Positions 18,700 through 28,681 of a DNA stretch of 64,000 nucleotides are shown in pieces; the stretch's first letter is position 1; every line of letters starts with the position of its first letter. Made by a program: the position numbers and the translations under genes. The notes beneath the pieces are model-generated. The model ran no database searches. It was not told the DNA's origin and saw nothing but the letters and a program-made list of their open reading frames with translations. This DNA comes from Stutzerimonas nosocomialis (GTDB lineage Bacteria > Pseudomonadota > Gammaproteobacteria > Pseudomonadales > Pseudomonadaceae): positions 1-64,000 of the forward strand of contig NZ_QLAE01000011.1 of assembly GCF_005876855.1 (NCBI RefSeq), read 5' to 3'.

Positions 18700-19029
18700 A
18701 TGAGCGATGAAGAACTCGAACAGGACGACGTTGAACTCGAAGAGGACGAGGACAGCGAAGAGCTGAGCGCTGCCGACACCGACGCCGACGACGGGGCCGA
18801 TGACGAAGGCACCGACAGCGAGCGTGCGACGCCGACGAAGAAGAAGGCCAAGGCCGCCGAGCCGGACGAGCTGCCCAGCCTCGAGGCCAAGCAGAAGGAA
18901 CGTGAAGCGCTGGAACGCGCCATGCAGGAGTTCCTGGCGCGCGGCGGCAAGGTGCAGGAAGTCGAGCCGAACGTCGTGGCCGATCCGCCCAAGAAGCCGG
19001 ACAGCAAGTACGGTAGCCGCCCTATCTAG
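18700..19029 (+). CDS. sutA: SutA-like acidic RNA polymerase-binding regulator
   Basis: 109 aa. The N-terminal half (1-45) is almost entirely Asp/Glu and likely disordered; a short basic stretch TKKKAKAA leads into a predicted helix (about 58-85, SLEAKQKEREALERAMQEFL), and the tail NVVADPPKKPDSKYGSRPI is strongly reminiscent of SutA. In P. aeruginosa SutA binds RNA polymerase and raises housekeeping transcription during slow growth. The location after yjbQ and before the HAD/xerC cluster also matches. ATG 18700 has GAGG six bases upstream; an ATG at 18688 is the alternative. Identification is from remembered family sequence and synteny. Confidence 0.85.
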   Translation: MSDEELEQDDVELEEDEDSEELSAADTDADDGADDEGTDSERATPTKKKAKAAEPDELPSLEAKQKEREALERAMQEFLARGGKVQEVEPNVVADPPKKPDSKYGSRPI

Positions 19030-19040
19030 TGGATACCCAT

Positions 19041-19070
19041 GAAAAAGCCCGCCGTCTGGCGGGCTTTTTC
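19041..19070. terminator. Bidirectional terminator between sutA and HAD gene
   Basis: Perfect 13-bp inverted repeat (GAAAAAGCCCGCC, 19041-19053, and 19058-19070) with GTCT loop. A-run on one arm and T-run on the other let it end transcripts from both sides. Confidence 0.92.
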
Positions 19071-19080
19071 ATCTGTGCGC

Positions 19081-19782
19081 TCAGGCCTGGCTCCAGCGCT
19101 GCAGCACGGCGGGCAGTTGCGCGAGGCTGCGGATCTCGGCGTCCGGCTGGCGCGCCTGGTCCCAGGGCAGCGCCGTGGGGTTGAACCAGATCGCGCGCAT
19201 GCCGGCCTGTTGTGCGCCGCCGATGTCGTCACTCGGGTGGTCGCCGACATGCACCGCCTGGCCTGCCTCCACGCCGGCGCGGGCAAGCGCCTCGCGAAAA
19301 GGCCTGGGGTCGGGCTTGCCGACGCCGAGCTCTTCGGCGCAGAGGGCGAAGCGAAAGTAGTCGGCCAGACCCAGGCGGCGGACGTCGGCGTTGCCGTTGG
19401 TGAGCACGCCCAGCATGTAGCGTCCCGCCAGCCGCTCGAGGGTTTCGTGAACGTCGGGGAACAGCTCCACCGCATGCCGGGCTTCGAGAAATACCTGGAA
19501 GCCGCGCTCGGCCAGCGCCTGCGCCTCATCGTCGGGATAGCCGGCCTCGGCCAGCGCGTGGAACAGGATGCGTCGGCGCAATTCGCTCAGGCGGTGCTTC
19601 AGGCCGGGGTCGGCGTCGGTCAGGCGGCTGCGGATCGCCCACAGGTGCTCGGGGGAAAAGGTCCCCAGGCGCGGCGCCTGTTCGGTCAGCCAGTTGCGCA
19701 GCGTGGTCTCCGCGCTGCGCATCACGGGGGCGACGTCCCAAAGCGTGTCGTCGAGGTCGAAGGTGATCAGGCGAATACTCAT
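19081..19782 (-). CDS. HAD-superfamily hydrolase, subfamily IA
   Basis: 233 aa. The N-terminus MSIRLITFDLDDTLWD has the nucleophile Asp9 and acid/base Asp11 of HAD phosphatases; GVLTNGNAD provides motif II, and GKPDPRPF and HVGDHPSDDIGG are motifs III and IV. A cap domain of subfamily I lies between. It is probably a small-molecule phosphatase; the substrate is not evident. The ATG at 19782 has GGAG upstream; the longer frame to 19872 would run into xerC. It is the last gene of the lptM-lysA-dapF-DUF484-xerC unit and ends at a bidirectional terminator. Confidence 0.88.
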   Translation of the reverse strand: MSIRLITFDLDDTLWDVAPVMRSAETTLRNWLTEQAPRLGTFSPEHLWAIRSRLTDADPGLKHRLSELRRRILFHALAEAGYPDDEAQALAERGFQVFLEARHAVELFPDVHETLERLAGRYMLGVLTNGNADVRRLGLADYFRFALCAEELGVGKPDPRPFREALARAGVEAGQAVHVGDHPSDDIGGAQQAGMRAIWFNPTALPWDQARQPDAEIRSLAQLPAVLQRWSQA

Positions 19783-19819
19783 CTCGGCTCCGGAAAAGCG
19801 CTGCGAGGGCAGGGCGGGC

Positions 19820-20728
19820 TCAGGATTCCTCGCCGCGCGGCCTGCGCTTGGCGCGGGGGTGCGCCTGGTCATAGACCTTGGCCAGGTGCTGGAAATCCAG
19901 GTGGGTGTAGATCTGCGTGGTGCCGATGTCGGCGTGGCCGAGCAGCTCCTGGACCGAGCGAAGGTCCTGGGAGGACTCCAGCAGGTGGCTGGCGAAGCTG
20001 TGGCGCAGCATGTGCGGATGCAGGTGCTGGCCGAGTTCGCGCACGCCGGCCTCGCGAACGCGCAGCTGCACCGCCCGGGCGCCCAGGCGCCGTCCCTGCT
20101 TGCCGATAAACACCGCGCCGTCGGCCGGCGATGCCAGGGCGCGCAGCGGCAGCCAGGCCTCGAGCGCCTCGCGGGCCTTGCGTCCGACCGGCAGCACGCG
20201 CGCCTTACTGCCCTTGCCCAGCACGCGAACCAGCCCGGCCGGCAGATCGAGCTGATCGAGATCCAGCCCGACCAGTTCGGACAGGCGCAGCCCCGAGGAA
20301 TAGAACAGCTCGAGCAGCGCCTGGTCGCGGCGGGCGATGAAGTCGTCTTCGATACCGCCGTCGAGCAGCTGCATCGCGCGGTCGGTGTCGAGCACGCGCG
20401 GCAGGCGCCGCTCGCCCTTGGGCGGGCTCAGCCCGGCGGCCGGATCATGGCTGCAGCGACCTTCCTGGTTGAGGTAGCGATACAAGCCGCGCACCGACGA
20501 CAGGATGCGCGCGAGGCTGCGGCTCGACTGGCCCTTGCGATGCTGTTCGGCGATCAGCTGGCGCAGGTGGTTGGGCTTGAGCGACGACCAGTCCTTCAGC
20601 TGGGCGCGCTCGCAATGCCCGAGCACCTTGTGCAGGTCGCGCCGGTAGCCGTCCAGGGTGTGCGGGGACACCTGGCGCTCGCTGCGCAGGTGTTCGAGGT
20701 AGGCGTCAAGGTCAGCTGCAAGCGTCAA
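19820..20728 (-). CDS. xerC: Tyrosine recombinase XerC
   Basis: 302 aa. N-terminal SAM-like core-binding domain (1-85), then the catalytic domain with Arg in [19 protein letters not shown], the His in [17 protein letters not shown] and the nucleophile Tyr of YTHL. With XerD it resolves chromosome dimers at dif. The start is TTG at 20728, and both this codon and the likely ribosome site (TTGGAG about 10 bases upstream) lie inside a heptamer-periodic repeat, so the first few residues ([13 protein letters not shown]) partly come from the repeat. It lies between DUF484 and a HAD gene, the usual Pseudomonas order. Confidence 0.95.
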   Translation of the reverse strand: MTLAADLDAYLEHLRSERQVSPHTLDGYRRDLHKVLGHCERAQLKDWSSLKPNHLRQLIAEQHRKGQSSRSLARILSSVRGLYRYLNQEGRCSHDPAAGLSPPKGERRLPRVLDTDRAMQLLDGGIEDDFIARRDQALLELFYSSGLRLSELVGLDLDQLDLPAGLVRVLGKGSKARVLPVGRKAREALEAWLPLRALASPADGAVFIGKQGRRLGARAVQLRVREAGVRELGQHLHPHMLRHSFASHLLESSQDLRSVQELLGHADIGTTQIYTHLDFQHLAKVYDQAHPRAKRRPRGEES

Positions 20729-20750
20729 GCGTCAAGCTCCAAGTCAAAGC
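20719..20750. repeat. Heptamer-periodic repeat, copy 1
   Basis: On the plus strand it reads CAAGCGT-CAAGCGT-CAAGCTC-CAAGTCAAAGC, three 7-base units and an 11-base end unit. It overlaps the first codons of xerC. The same layout with G in place of the leading C occurs at 35304-35335. Confidence 0.75.
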
Positions 20751-20796
20751 CGCCCGCCCGGCTGCGTGCCCGTGCCGCCTGGCGCTTTGGCGACCT

Positions 20797-21501
20797 TCAG
20801 CGTACCGAGCGCAGGGGCGTGGAGAAGCGGGGCAGTACGCGGATCAGGACCTCGGCGACGTAGCCGAGGAACAGCGTGCCGAGCGAACTCTTGTAGTGTT
20901 GAGGGTCCGGGCTGCCGATGGCCAGGATGCCCTGCTGCACGCCCTGCTGGGTGAGCGACACCACGGCCGCCGAGCCGATGCCGGCGCTTTCCTGTTCGCC
21001 GAACAGGTAGGCCAGCTCGTGGGGGCGCAACACGCCGCAGGTGGTCTTGCCGTCGCCGAGCAGGCCGCCGATGGCCTGGTGGGCTTCGGCCGCCGTGACG
21101 CTGCGGCCGACCGGTATCGGCGTCTCGCTGAACAGGATCAGGCTGACGAAGGGCACCTGGAATTCGTGCCGCAGGCTGTCGTCCACCGCACCGACGATCT
21201 CTTCCAGGCTGCTGGCGTCCAGCAGATCCAGCACCAGCCGACGGGTCTTGTCGAACAGCCGGTCGTTGTCGCGGGCGACGTCCATCAGTTGCGACAGCCG
21301 GTGGCGCATCTCGATGTTGCGCTCGCGCAACAGCTTGACCTGGCGCTCCACCAGCGAGACGGCATCGCCCCGGGCGTGGGGAATGCGCAGCTCGGCGATC
21401 AGCTCGTCGTAGTCGACGAAGAATTCCGGGTGTGCCCTGAGAAAAGCGGCGACCTGTTCCGGGTCGAGTTGCTCTGGCGGGTCCTGACGCTGGTCGGTCA
21501 T
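20797..21501 (-). CDS. DUF484 family protein (GAF-like)
   Basis: 234 aa. N-terminal helical part with [19 protein letters not shown] and a coiled coil (about 45-75), then a GAF-like domain (about 85-225, [24 protein letters not shown]). This is the DUF484 family, conserved between dapF and xerC in many proteobacteria; its function is unknown, with possible links to small-molecule sensing through the GAF fold. Its ATG overlaps the dapF stop by four bases (ATGA), so it is translationally coupled to dapF. Confidence 0.9.
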   Translation of the reverse strand: MTDQRQDPPEQLDPEQVAAFLRAHPEFFVDYDELIAELRIPHARGDAVSLVERQVKLLRERNIEMRHRLSQLMDVARDNDRLFDKTRRLVLDLLDASSLEEIVGAVDDSLRHEFQVPFVSLILFSETPIPVGRSVTAAEAHQAIGGLLGDGKTTCGVLRPHELAYLFGEQESAGIGSAAVVSLTQQGVQQGILAIGSPDPQHYKSSLGTLFLGYVAEVLIRVLPRFSTPLRSVR

Positions 21502-22328
21502 AGGCGAACCTGTCCTTCATACACGCGAACGGCGGGGCCGGTCATCATAACCGGCTGTCCCGGACCTGCCCACTCGATGGACAGGCGGCCGCCGGGCAGC
21601 TCGAGCTGTACCGGGGACGTCATCCAGCCTCGGCTGATCGCCACCACGGCGGCGGCGCAGGCGCCGGTACCGCAGGCCTGGGTTTCCCCGGCGCCGCGTT
21701 CCCACACCCGCAGGCGTGCGCGCTGGCGGTCGATCACCTGCAGGAAACCGACGTTGACCCGCTGCGGAAAGCGCGGGTGGTGCTCGATCTTCGCGCCCAG
21801 GCCGTGGACCGGCGCGTTGTCCAGGTCCTCGACACGCAGCACCGCGTGGGGGTTGCCCATGGACACGGCCGAGAGTTCGACCGTCTGGCCATCGACGTCC
21901 AGCGTATAGCTCGGGGCTTCCTGGTCGGCGAGAAAGGGAATCTGTTCGGGAAGCGTGCGCGGCGGGCCCATGTCGACGCACACCTGGCCGTCGGGGCGAA
22001 GGTCGAGTTCGATGATGCCGCCCTTGGTCTCGACGCGAATCCGACGCTTCATGGTCAGGCGCTTGTCGAGCACGAAGCGGGCGAAACAGCGGGCGCCGTT
22101 GCCGCACTGCTCCACTTCCGACCCGTCGGAATTGAAGATGCGATAGCGGAAATCCACGTCCGGGTCCTGGGGCGGCTCGACCAGCAGCAACTGGTCGAAA
22201 CCGATGCCGGTATGGCGGTCGCCCCACTGGCGGGCGTGCTTGGGCTGGATGTGCGCGTGCTGGCTGACCAGGTCGATGACCATGAAGTCGTTACCCAGTC
22301 CGTGCATCTTGGTAAAGCGCAAAAGCAT
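21498..22328 (-). CDS. dapF: Diaminopimelate epimerase
   Basis: 276 aa. Converts LL- to meso-diaminopimelate for lysine and peptidoglycan. The two catalytic cysteines are in [13 protein letters not shown] and [11 protein letters not shown], the family's paired active-site motifs, and the N-terminus [19 protein letters not shown] is canonical. Located 10 bases downstream of lysA and overlapping DUF484 by four bases, in the operon lptM-lysA-dapF. Confidence 0.97.
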   Translation of the reverse strand: MLLRFTKMHGLGNDFMVIDLVSQHAHIQPKHARQWGDRHTGIGFDQLLLVEPPQDPDVDFRYRIFNSDGSEVEQCGNGARCFARFVLDKRLTMKRRIRVETKGGIIELDLRPDGQVCVDMGPPRTLPEQIPFLADQEAPSYTLDVDGQTVELSAVSMGNPHAVLRVEDLDNAPVHGLGAKIEHHPRFPQRVNVGFLQVIDRQRARLRVWERGAGETQACGTGACAAAVVAISRGWMTSPVQLELPGGRLSIEWAGPGQPVMMTGPAVRVYEGQVRL

Positions 22329-22338
22329 CGTCGTGGCC

Positions 22339-23586
<1,248 letters not shown>

Positions 23587-23598
23587 GAATGCCTCCTC

Positions 23599-23736
23599 TT
23601 AGAGTTCGAAACGGTCTTTGGAACGCTCGTTGGCGGTGTCGCTGTCGGGTAGGTACAGCGGGCCTTTCTGGCCGCAGCCGCCGAGCGCGGCAGCCAGCAC
23701 GACCAGGGAGAGCAGGGGAAGCAGTAGACGCTTCAT
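23599..23736 (-). CDS. lptM: Small LptM/LppL-type lipoprotein
   Basis: 45 aa, too short for many gene finders. A lipoprotein signal peptide (MKRLLLPLLSLVVLAAALGG) ends at a lipobox with Cys21 (LGGCGQ); the mature part begins CGQKGPLYLPD, the conserved LptM/LppL motif. In E. coli LptM associates with the LptD-LptE LPS translocon and promotes correct LptD disulfide maturation. It is the first gene of the lysA-dapF operon and is divergent from cyaY. No ribosome site stands out before the ATG at 23736, but the sequence match and position are typical. Confidence 0.9.
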   Translation of the reverse strand: MKRLLLPLLSLVVLAAALGGCGQKGPLYLPDSDTANERSKDRFEL

Positions 23737-23925
23737 GGGGTTTGAATCCTTGGAAAATCGATTGCCCGGAGTATACCCAGCACCCGGCGGATTGCCTATG
23801 TGAGCCGCCGATTGCCGCCGCCGGGGCGATCGCCTGCTGTCGGCCGGAGGATGCGGTGCTAAGCTCGGCGCCTTTGTCGGCGGCCAGAGCGGCCGTTGCT
23901 GCCTTCATCCTGCAGGAACACGACC

Positions 23926-24261
23926 ATGAGCTTGAACGAAGCCCGCTACCATGACCTGATCGATGCCGCCCAACAGGAGGTCGAGGACGTCTTCGACGAC
24001 AGCGACCTGGATGTCGATCTGGAAAATTCCGCCGGCGTGCTGACCGTCCGCTTCGATAACGGCACCCAGCTGATCCTCAGCCGCCAGCCGGCCCTGCTGC
24101 AGCTGTGGGTGGCCGCCCGTTCCGGCGGTTTCCACTTCGACTACGACGAAGCCGCCGGGCTCTGGATCTGCGACACCAGCGAGGAGCCGCTGGGCGAACT
24201 GCTCGAACGCGTGACCCGGGAGCAGAGCGGAGCGGAGCTGGATTTCGAAGCGCTGCGCTGA
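23926..24261 (+). CDS. cyaY: Frataxin-like iron-sulfur assembly protein CyaY
   Basis: 111 aa, standard length. The acidic first helix (EARYHDLIDAAQQEVEDVFDD, ED-rich iron face) and the beta-sheet block LTVRFDNGTQLILSRQP and LWVAARSGGFHFDYD are frataxin signatures. CyaY binds iron and modulates IscS-IscU cluster assembly. ATG 23926 is preferred over an upstream in-frame TTG-type start because AGGA precedes it and the N-terminus MSLNEARYHDL matches the family. Divergent from lptM, followed by two hairpins. Confidence 0.94.
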   Translation: MSLNEARYHDLIDAAQQEVEDVFDDSDLDVDLENSAGVLTVRFDNGTQLILSRQPALLQLWVAARSGGFHFDYDEAAGLWICDTSEEPLGELLERVTREQSGAELDFEALR

Positions 24262-24263
24262 TT

Positions 24264-24284
24264 CCCTCGGCGCTCGGCCGAGGG
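24264..24284 (+). terminator. Hairpin just after cyaY
   Basis: CCCTCGGC (24264-24271) pairs with GCCGAGGG (24277-24284) around GCTCG, two bases after the cyaY stop. No T-run follows, so it is a weak or factor-assisted terminator at best. Confidence 0.5.
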
Positions 24285-24288
24285 TGGC

Positions 24289-24316
24289 TTGATAATCTGC
24301 CGGGCTGTGTTAGGGT
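24289..24316 (+). promoter_or_regulatory. Possible promoter upstream of rnk
   Basis: TTGATA (24289-24294), 16-base spacer, extended -10 TGT-TAGGGT (24308-24316). The -10 itself is poor (3 of 6). If used, its transcript passes through the terminator at 24334-24367 before reaching rnk. Confidence 0.35.
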
Positions 24317-24333
24317 CCAGTCAGGTCTTCAAG

Positions 24334-24367
24334 AAACCCCGCCTTCGGGCGGGGTTTTTTATTTTTT
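24334..24367 (+). terminator. Strong intrinsic terminator between cyaY and rnk
   Basis: AAACCCCGCC (24334-24343), TTCG tetraloop, GGCGGGGTTT (24348-24357), then TTTATTTTTT. Textbook terminator ending only 33 bases before the rnk start. Confidence 0.92.
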
Positions 24368-24399
24368 CTGCCCGCACACCGTGGAGAGACAACCCGCCC

Positions 24400-24804
24400 A
24401 TGAGCAGCGCACCGCCCATCACCCTGACCCACACCGACCTGCAGCGCCTGGAGCGCCTGCTGGACAGCCTCGATGACTACGGCCCCGCTGCCGAAGCGCT
24501 GGAGAAGGAGCTGGCGCGCGCGCAGATCTTGGACGGCAGCCAGCTGCCGCCCGGCGTGGTGACGATGAACTCGCGCGTCCACTGCCGCGAGGAGAGCAGC
24601 CACAAGGACTACCACCTGACCCTGGTCTATCCCCAGGATGCCGGCAAGGAGGGTACGGTCTCGGTGCTCGCGCCGGTGGGCACCGCCTTGCTCGGCTTGT
24701 CCGTCGGCCAGCACATCGACTGGGCGACGCCCAGCGGCAAGGTCCTCGCGCTCACCCTGCTCGACGTCGAGTACCAGCCCGAGGCGAACGCCTCGCGGCA
24801 CTGA
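24400..24804 (+). CDS. rnk: Regulator of nucleoside diphosphate kinase (Rnk)
   Basis: 134 aa. An N-terminal helical hairpin (about 8-50, TDLQRLERLLDSLDD) is joined to a C-terminal FKBP-like domain (VSVLAPVGTALLGLSVGQHIDWATPSGK), the GreA/GreB-related Rnk fold. Rnk binds RNA polymerase and was first noted for restoring Ndk and succinyl-CoA synthetase levels in alginate-regulator mutants. ATG 24400 is chosen because MSSAPPITLTHTDL fits; an in-frame extension runs back through the terminator and is not coding. Converges with cyaA (6 bases between stops). Confidence 0.92.
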   Translation: MSSAPPITLTHTDLQRLERLLDSLDDYGPAAEALEKELARAQILDGSQLPPGVVTMNSRVHCREESSHKDYHLTLVYPQDAGKEGTVSVLAPVGTALLGLSVGQHIDWATPSGKVLALTLLDVEYQPEANASRH

Positions 24805-24810
24805 GCCGGC

Positions 24811-27669
24811 TCAGTACGGGTCGAGTGCCTGCTGCTCCAGCGCCTGGTTCAGCGCCGCTTCCAGGCGCGTCTTGTAGCGCAGGTACTGCACCGTCTGCGC
24901 CGGGCCGTCGCCGAGCATGCCCGACAGGTCCAGGTCGGTGATGTAGCAGGGATAGCGTTCCCGGGTGCGTCGCTGGGCAAGGATGTGGCGGGCCACGGTG
25001 GCGAACAGGTCCGGCCCGTATTCGAGTTCCGAGAATTCCCGGTGATTGCAGTAGAGGCTGACCTGCGTGCGGCCGCGGTCACCGGGCTCGATGATCGCCT
25101 GCACGTCGTAGAACGGGTCGCTGACCCGCGCCGGTGGTGCGCTGCGCCGTTCCAGGCGCAGCGGCAGGTCGCCCTGGGCCGGGAGGATCTGGTGATAGAG
25201 GATTTCCATGGTGGGTCCGCGACCGTTGTCGGTGAGCGGCTGCATGGCGTTGCGCCGGTACAGGATCGACTGCAGGAAGCGCTGCAGCGGCGTGAGCAAC
25301 GTCAGTTCGTCCTTGAACGGCAGGTGCTGGCGCCATAGCGCGTTCAGTTCGTCGAGCACGCTGAGCTCGGCCTGTTCCCCGCGGATGCGATAGAACACCT
25401 GCAGGCAGTTCGGCTGGCCGGCCGGCAGGATCACGCCCAGGTCGTTGACCTCGTTGGCGTGGCGATCCAGGTGGATCGGGCTGTAGGCGGCGCGGCCCTC
25501 GCCCAGGTGGTCGAGCAGCGCCGGCAGGTCCGGCAGGCTGGCGTGGCGGACCTGGCCGGGGACCAGGTCTATCAGGTGATAGTGCTGGCGGACCTGCAGC
25601 AGGTAGCGGCTGTTGGGTGAGCTGGCGAGGCTCGCCTGGGCGTCGGCGAACAGTTCCTCGACCCGCCGGGCGATCAGCGGCGCGCGGTTGCGGCACAGGC
25701 AGCGCACGTGGAGCTCGGGCAGGGCGCCCTCGGCCGGCAGCGCATCGAGGTAGTCGCGCAGGCAGTCGAGCAGCGCGTCGGTGCCGTCGTAGCGGCTGAC
25801 CATCAGCTCGTTCCAGCTGTTGAGGGTGAGCTGGTCGATCGACACCACCAGGTTCTCGCGGGCGCCGGCATAGCCGAGCGAGTCGGTGCGGCCGGTCGCG
25901 ATGTGCACGTTGAGCAGGCTGTGCTGGGGCAGCGGATCGACGCCGACGTTGATCAGCAGCAGCACCTTCTTCGGCACGCTGCTGGCCAGCAGCGCCTGCT
26001 CGGGCACGGTGCCCAGCGGGACGGGCAGCACCTGCTGGAGGCTGCCGAGCAGGCCCGAGAGCTCGGCTTCGCGCAGGTCGCTGTCGCCGGGATGCAGGGA
26101 GATGCGCGTGCCGCCGTCGATCACGCCGTTGCGGTGGCACCAGGCGAGCAGCGGGACCAGGTCGCGCGAGCGCTTGAGCGGCGCGTAGTTGCGCCATTCC
26201 AGGGCGTTGAGGTTGCCGCGCAGCAAAATCCACTGGCGGTCGCCGTCGCGGTCGGTGTGGAGCACCAGGGTCAGGCTTTCTTCGGCCATGTCCGGGGAGA
26301 TGCCGGGGTTGATGAACTCCACCTTGCCGGCCTTGCGCTCGAAGGCGGCGTACAGGCGCCGGCCGAGGATGCCCAGGTCGTGGCTGTCCATCGGGCTGAC
26401 CACCTGCATCTGCCGGGCGAACTGCGAGAGGAAGCGGTAGCCGTAGGTCAGCTCGTTGACCAGCGCGCGACGCTCCAGGCTGACCTGGCCTTCCTTCCAG
26501 CGGCTGCGGCTGTCGAGCATCGCGAGCTGGCGCGCGTCCCAGCCCCACTCCTCGGTGAGGCGCTCGAGCAGCAGGCGCTGCCAGCTCTTGCGGCGGTTGC
26601 GCGGCGGGCGGCTGAGCGGCTTGTTGACCTTGATGTAGAGGCAGCGGCGGATCAGTTCGAGGCGCTGCTGATCGCCACGGTCCCTGAGGTATTCCTCCAG
26701 CCGGCGGTAGACCACGATGTAGGGGTCGAGCTCGTCGAGGTCCAGCCGGTTGGCGTAGACCGCCTGCTTGTAGCGCAGGGCGATGCATTGCACGTCCGGA
26801 TGCTCGCTGGCGTAGACCTCGGTCAGCAGCAGCTTGAGCACCGACTTGTAGGGCGACTCGATGCCCTTGTAGAGCTGCCACAGGCCCGCGCCGAGGAATT
26901 CGCCGGCGGGGATGTCGCCCAGGTGGCCCAGGTCCAGCACCTCGTCTGAGCGGATGAAGCGCTTGCGGATCAGCGTCTCCACGTAGAGGTCGTAGCGGTG
27001 CTCCTCGTAGGCCGGCACCAGCCACCACAGCGGCGTCCTGCCGCCCAGCCAGATCGCGGTGCGGTAGAACTCGTCGAGCAGCAGGTAGTGCTGGGTCGTG
27101 CCGCAGTCGTCCGAGGTCAGCGGGCCGGCGCCGCGGCCCTGGGTGAAGCGCGCCGGGTCGATCAGGAAGAAATGCGCCTCGGTGCCCTGGGTCGCGGCCC
27201 AGGCTTCGAGCAGATCGCACTTGCGCCGCAGCTCCCCGAGGGCGGCGGGGTCGAGGTCGGGCTGGTGGCAGACCCAGACGTCCAGGTCGCTTTGCTCGTT
27301 CTGCGCCACGGTCCCCAGGCTGCCCATCAGGAACAGGCCGTGGATCGCCTCGTTGCGCTGGCCCCGGTGGGGCTTGTGGCTGAACGAGCGGCTCAGGCGC
27401 TGCGCCTCGGCGATCAGCCGGGCGTCGGGCTTGAAGCCGCTGAGCCCGCAGGGCGTGGCGTTGGAGACGTAGCCCGGGAGGATCGGGTGATTGGTATCGA
27501 ACAGCAGCGGCAACAGCGTGAGCACCTGCTGCTGGCGCGGCGACATGGCCTGCCGGGTGCGCTCCAGACGGCCGTCGTTGACGCTCAAAAAGCGTGTCCG
27601 CAGCAGGGACAGGTCTTTGCGGTCGATCCCTTCGTCGAGGTCGGTTCGGATTTCCTGGGGGCGGCTCAT
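24811..27669 (-). CDS. cyaA: Class I adenylate cyclase
   Basis: About 952 aa, the length of enterobacterial-type CyaA. The N-terminal catalytic half has the nucleotidyltransferase motif GSLGTVAQNEQSDLDVWVC, where Gly-Ser and the DxD aspartates bind ATP and metal. The C-terminal half is the regulatory region. Makes cAMP in the cytoplasm, the signal for Vfr/CRP. Start: I take ATG 27669 (MSRPQEIRTDLDEGIDRK), which fits remembered pseudomonad CyaA; ATG 27696 in the same frame would add nine residues. Neither has a clear ribosome site. Confidence 0.94.
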   Translation of the reverse strand: MSRPQEIRTDLDEGIDRKDLSLLRTRFLSVNDGRLERTRQAMSPRQQQVLTLLPLLFDTNHPILPGYVSNATPCGLSGFKPDARLIAEAQRLSRSFSHKPHRGQRNEAIHGLFLMGSLGTVAQNEQSDLDVWVCHQPDLDPAALGELRRKCDLLEAWAATQGTEAHFFLIDPARFTQGRGAGPLTSDDCGTTQHYLLLDEFYRTAIWLGGRTPLWWLVPAYEEHRYDLYVETLIRKRFIRSDEVLDLGHLGDIPAGEFLGAGLWQLYKGIESPYKSVLKLLLTEVYASEHPDVQCIALRYKQAVYANRLDLDELDPYIVVYRRLEEYLRDRGDQQRLELIRRCLYIKVNKPLSRPPRNRRKSWQRLLLERLTEEWGWDARQLAMLDSRSRWKEGQVSLERRALVNELTYGYRFLSQFARQMQVVSPMDSHDLGILGRRLYAAFERKAGKVEFINPGISPDMAEESLTLVLHTDRDGDRQWILLRGNLNALEWRNYAPLKRSRDLVPLLAWCHRNGVIDGGTRISLHPGDSDLREAELSGLLGSLQQVLPVPLGTVPEQALLASSVPKKVLLLINVGVDPLPQHSLLNVHIATGRTDSLGYAGARENLVVSIDQLTLNSWNELMVSRYDGTDALLDCLRDYLDALPAEGALPELHVRCLCRNRAPLIARRVEELFADAQASLASSPNSRYLLQVRQHYHLIDLVPGQVRHASLPDLPALLDHLGEGRAAYSPIHLDRHANEVNDLGVILPAGQPNCLQVFYRIRGEQAELSVLDELNALWRQHLPFKDELTLLTPLQRFLQSILYRRNAMQPLTDNGRGPTMEILYHQILPAQGDLPLRLERRSAPPARVSDPFYDVQAIIEPGDRGRTQVSLYCNHREFSELEYGPDLFATVARHILAQRRTRERYPCYITDLDLSGMLGDGPAQTVQYLRYKTRLEAALNQALEQQALDPY

Positions 27670-27810
27670 CGGATAATTCGGCCAGTTCAGCATCATGGGT
27701 ATCAGCTACCTGATCGGCGCGAACCGGCGAGCCTTTAGCTCGGGTCTCGCGCCGGTCAGTGCCGGGGCGGCAAGGGGAGGGGAGCGCGCCGCCCTCGGGG
27801 CGGGTCGGAT

Positions 27811-28056
27811 TCAGGCGGTTCGCGGTCCGGAAAGGATCGTCAGCAGCGTCTGCGCATGTTCGGCGGCATCACGTCCCAGGCTGGTCAGGTAGCCGCCGTC
27901 GGGTTGGCTGGTCAGGCCCTTGGCATGCAGCCGGCCGGTCGCGGCGATCATGTCCGGCGCGGCGTCGTGGTGCACCTTGAGCCCTTCCAGGGTGTTGTCC
28001 AGGTTGAACAGCGTGAGCATTTCCAGCTCGGCGACGAGTTCGGGGGTATAGGTCAT
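27811..28056 (-). CDS. TIGR02647 family small protein
   Basis: 81 aa conserved protein recognised as the TIGR02647 family (MTYTPELVAELEMLTLFNLDN, GLKVHHDA). Predicted winged-helix-like small domain, no signal or membrane segment. Function unknown. GAGGAG lies eight bases before the ATG. Same strand as cyaA, 114 bases upstream of its start codon, in a run of minus-strand genes. Confidence 0.75.
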   Translation of the reverse strand: MTYTPELVAELEMLTLFNLDNTLEGLKVHHDAAPDMIAATGRLHAKGLTSQPDGGYLTSLGRDAAEHAQTLLTILSGPRTA

Positions 28057-28131
28057 TGGCTGCTCCTCGCGTGATGGGCCCGGGCCCGGTGGGGCAAGTG
28101 TAGTCGCGCTGGGCGGTTGCGCCCGGACGGC

Positions 28132-28404
28132 TCACGGCTCCTCGGGCAGATCGGGCAGGCGGCGCAGCGCCGCTTCGTAGCCGTCGCGATCGAAGGGACG
28201 GTCTTCGCGCAGCATCGCGGCGATCTCGGCGGCCAGCACCAGCGCCATCAGGTGCAGGATCTCGTCACGCTCGTAGCCCACCAGGGTGAGCTTGTTCAGC
28301 GTCGCCTTGGCGGCGGGTGGGTCGTCGGCCTCGAGCTGGTTCTCGATGGCCTGGATCAGGGTCTCTTCGGCGAAGGCCTCTTCGCCGTCATCTGCTTCGC
28401 TCAT
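28132..28404 (-). CDS. Conserved hypothetical protein, 90 aa
   Basis: Not recognised. The N-terminus is acidic (SEADDGEEAFAEETLIQAIE), followed by alternating helices (ENQLEADDPPAAKATLNKLTL, RDEILHLMALVLAAEIAAML). No signal peptide or membrane segment. Such small acidic helical proteins next to cyaA-corA are common in pseudomonads. The ATG at 28404 has GAGGAG six bases upstream; longer in-frame starts lack support. Codon use is like neighbouring genes, so I take it as real. Confidence 0.7.
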   Translation of the reverse strand: MSEADDGEEAFAEETLIQAIENQLEADDPPAAKATLNKLTLVGYERDEILHLMALVLAAEIAAMLREDRPFDRDGYEAALRRLPDLPEEP

Positions 28405-28681
28405 GGCTCGCTCCTCGGGGTGAGGGGCGAGTCTGCCACGAATGCAGCCATTCATGTCCGTGATGGATCGCCATGGCTGCGCTGAAAGGCCCGAGTCAGA
28501 GCCCTTCGGACGGCCATCGAGGGGTGCTGGAATCTGTTGTTACAGAGGCTCGCTTCAGGCGTTCGTCATCGCTGTGGCACAACCGAGACGGCGCGGCGCC
28601 CAGGCGTGCCGTGCCCGGAGACGAAGAATAACGACAACAGACGGTCCGGCTGCGGCCGTACGACGCTCTGCGGGAGGAACC

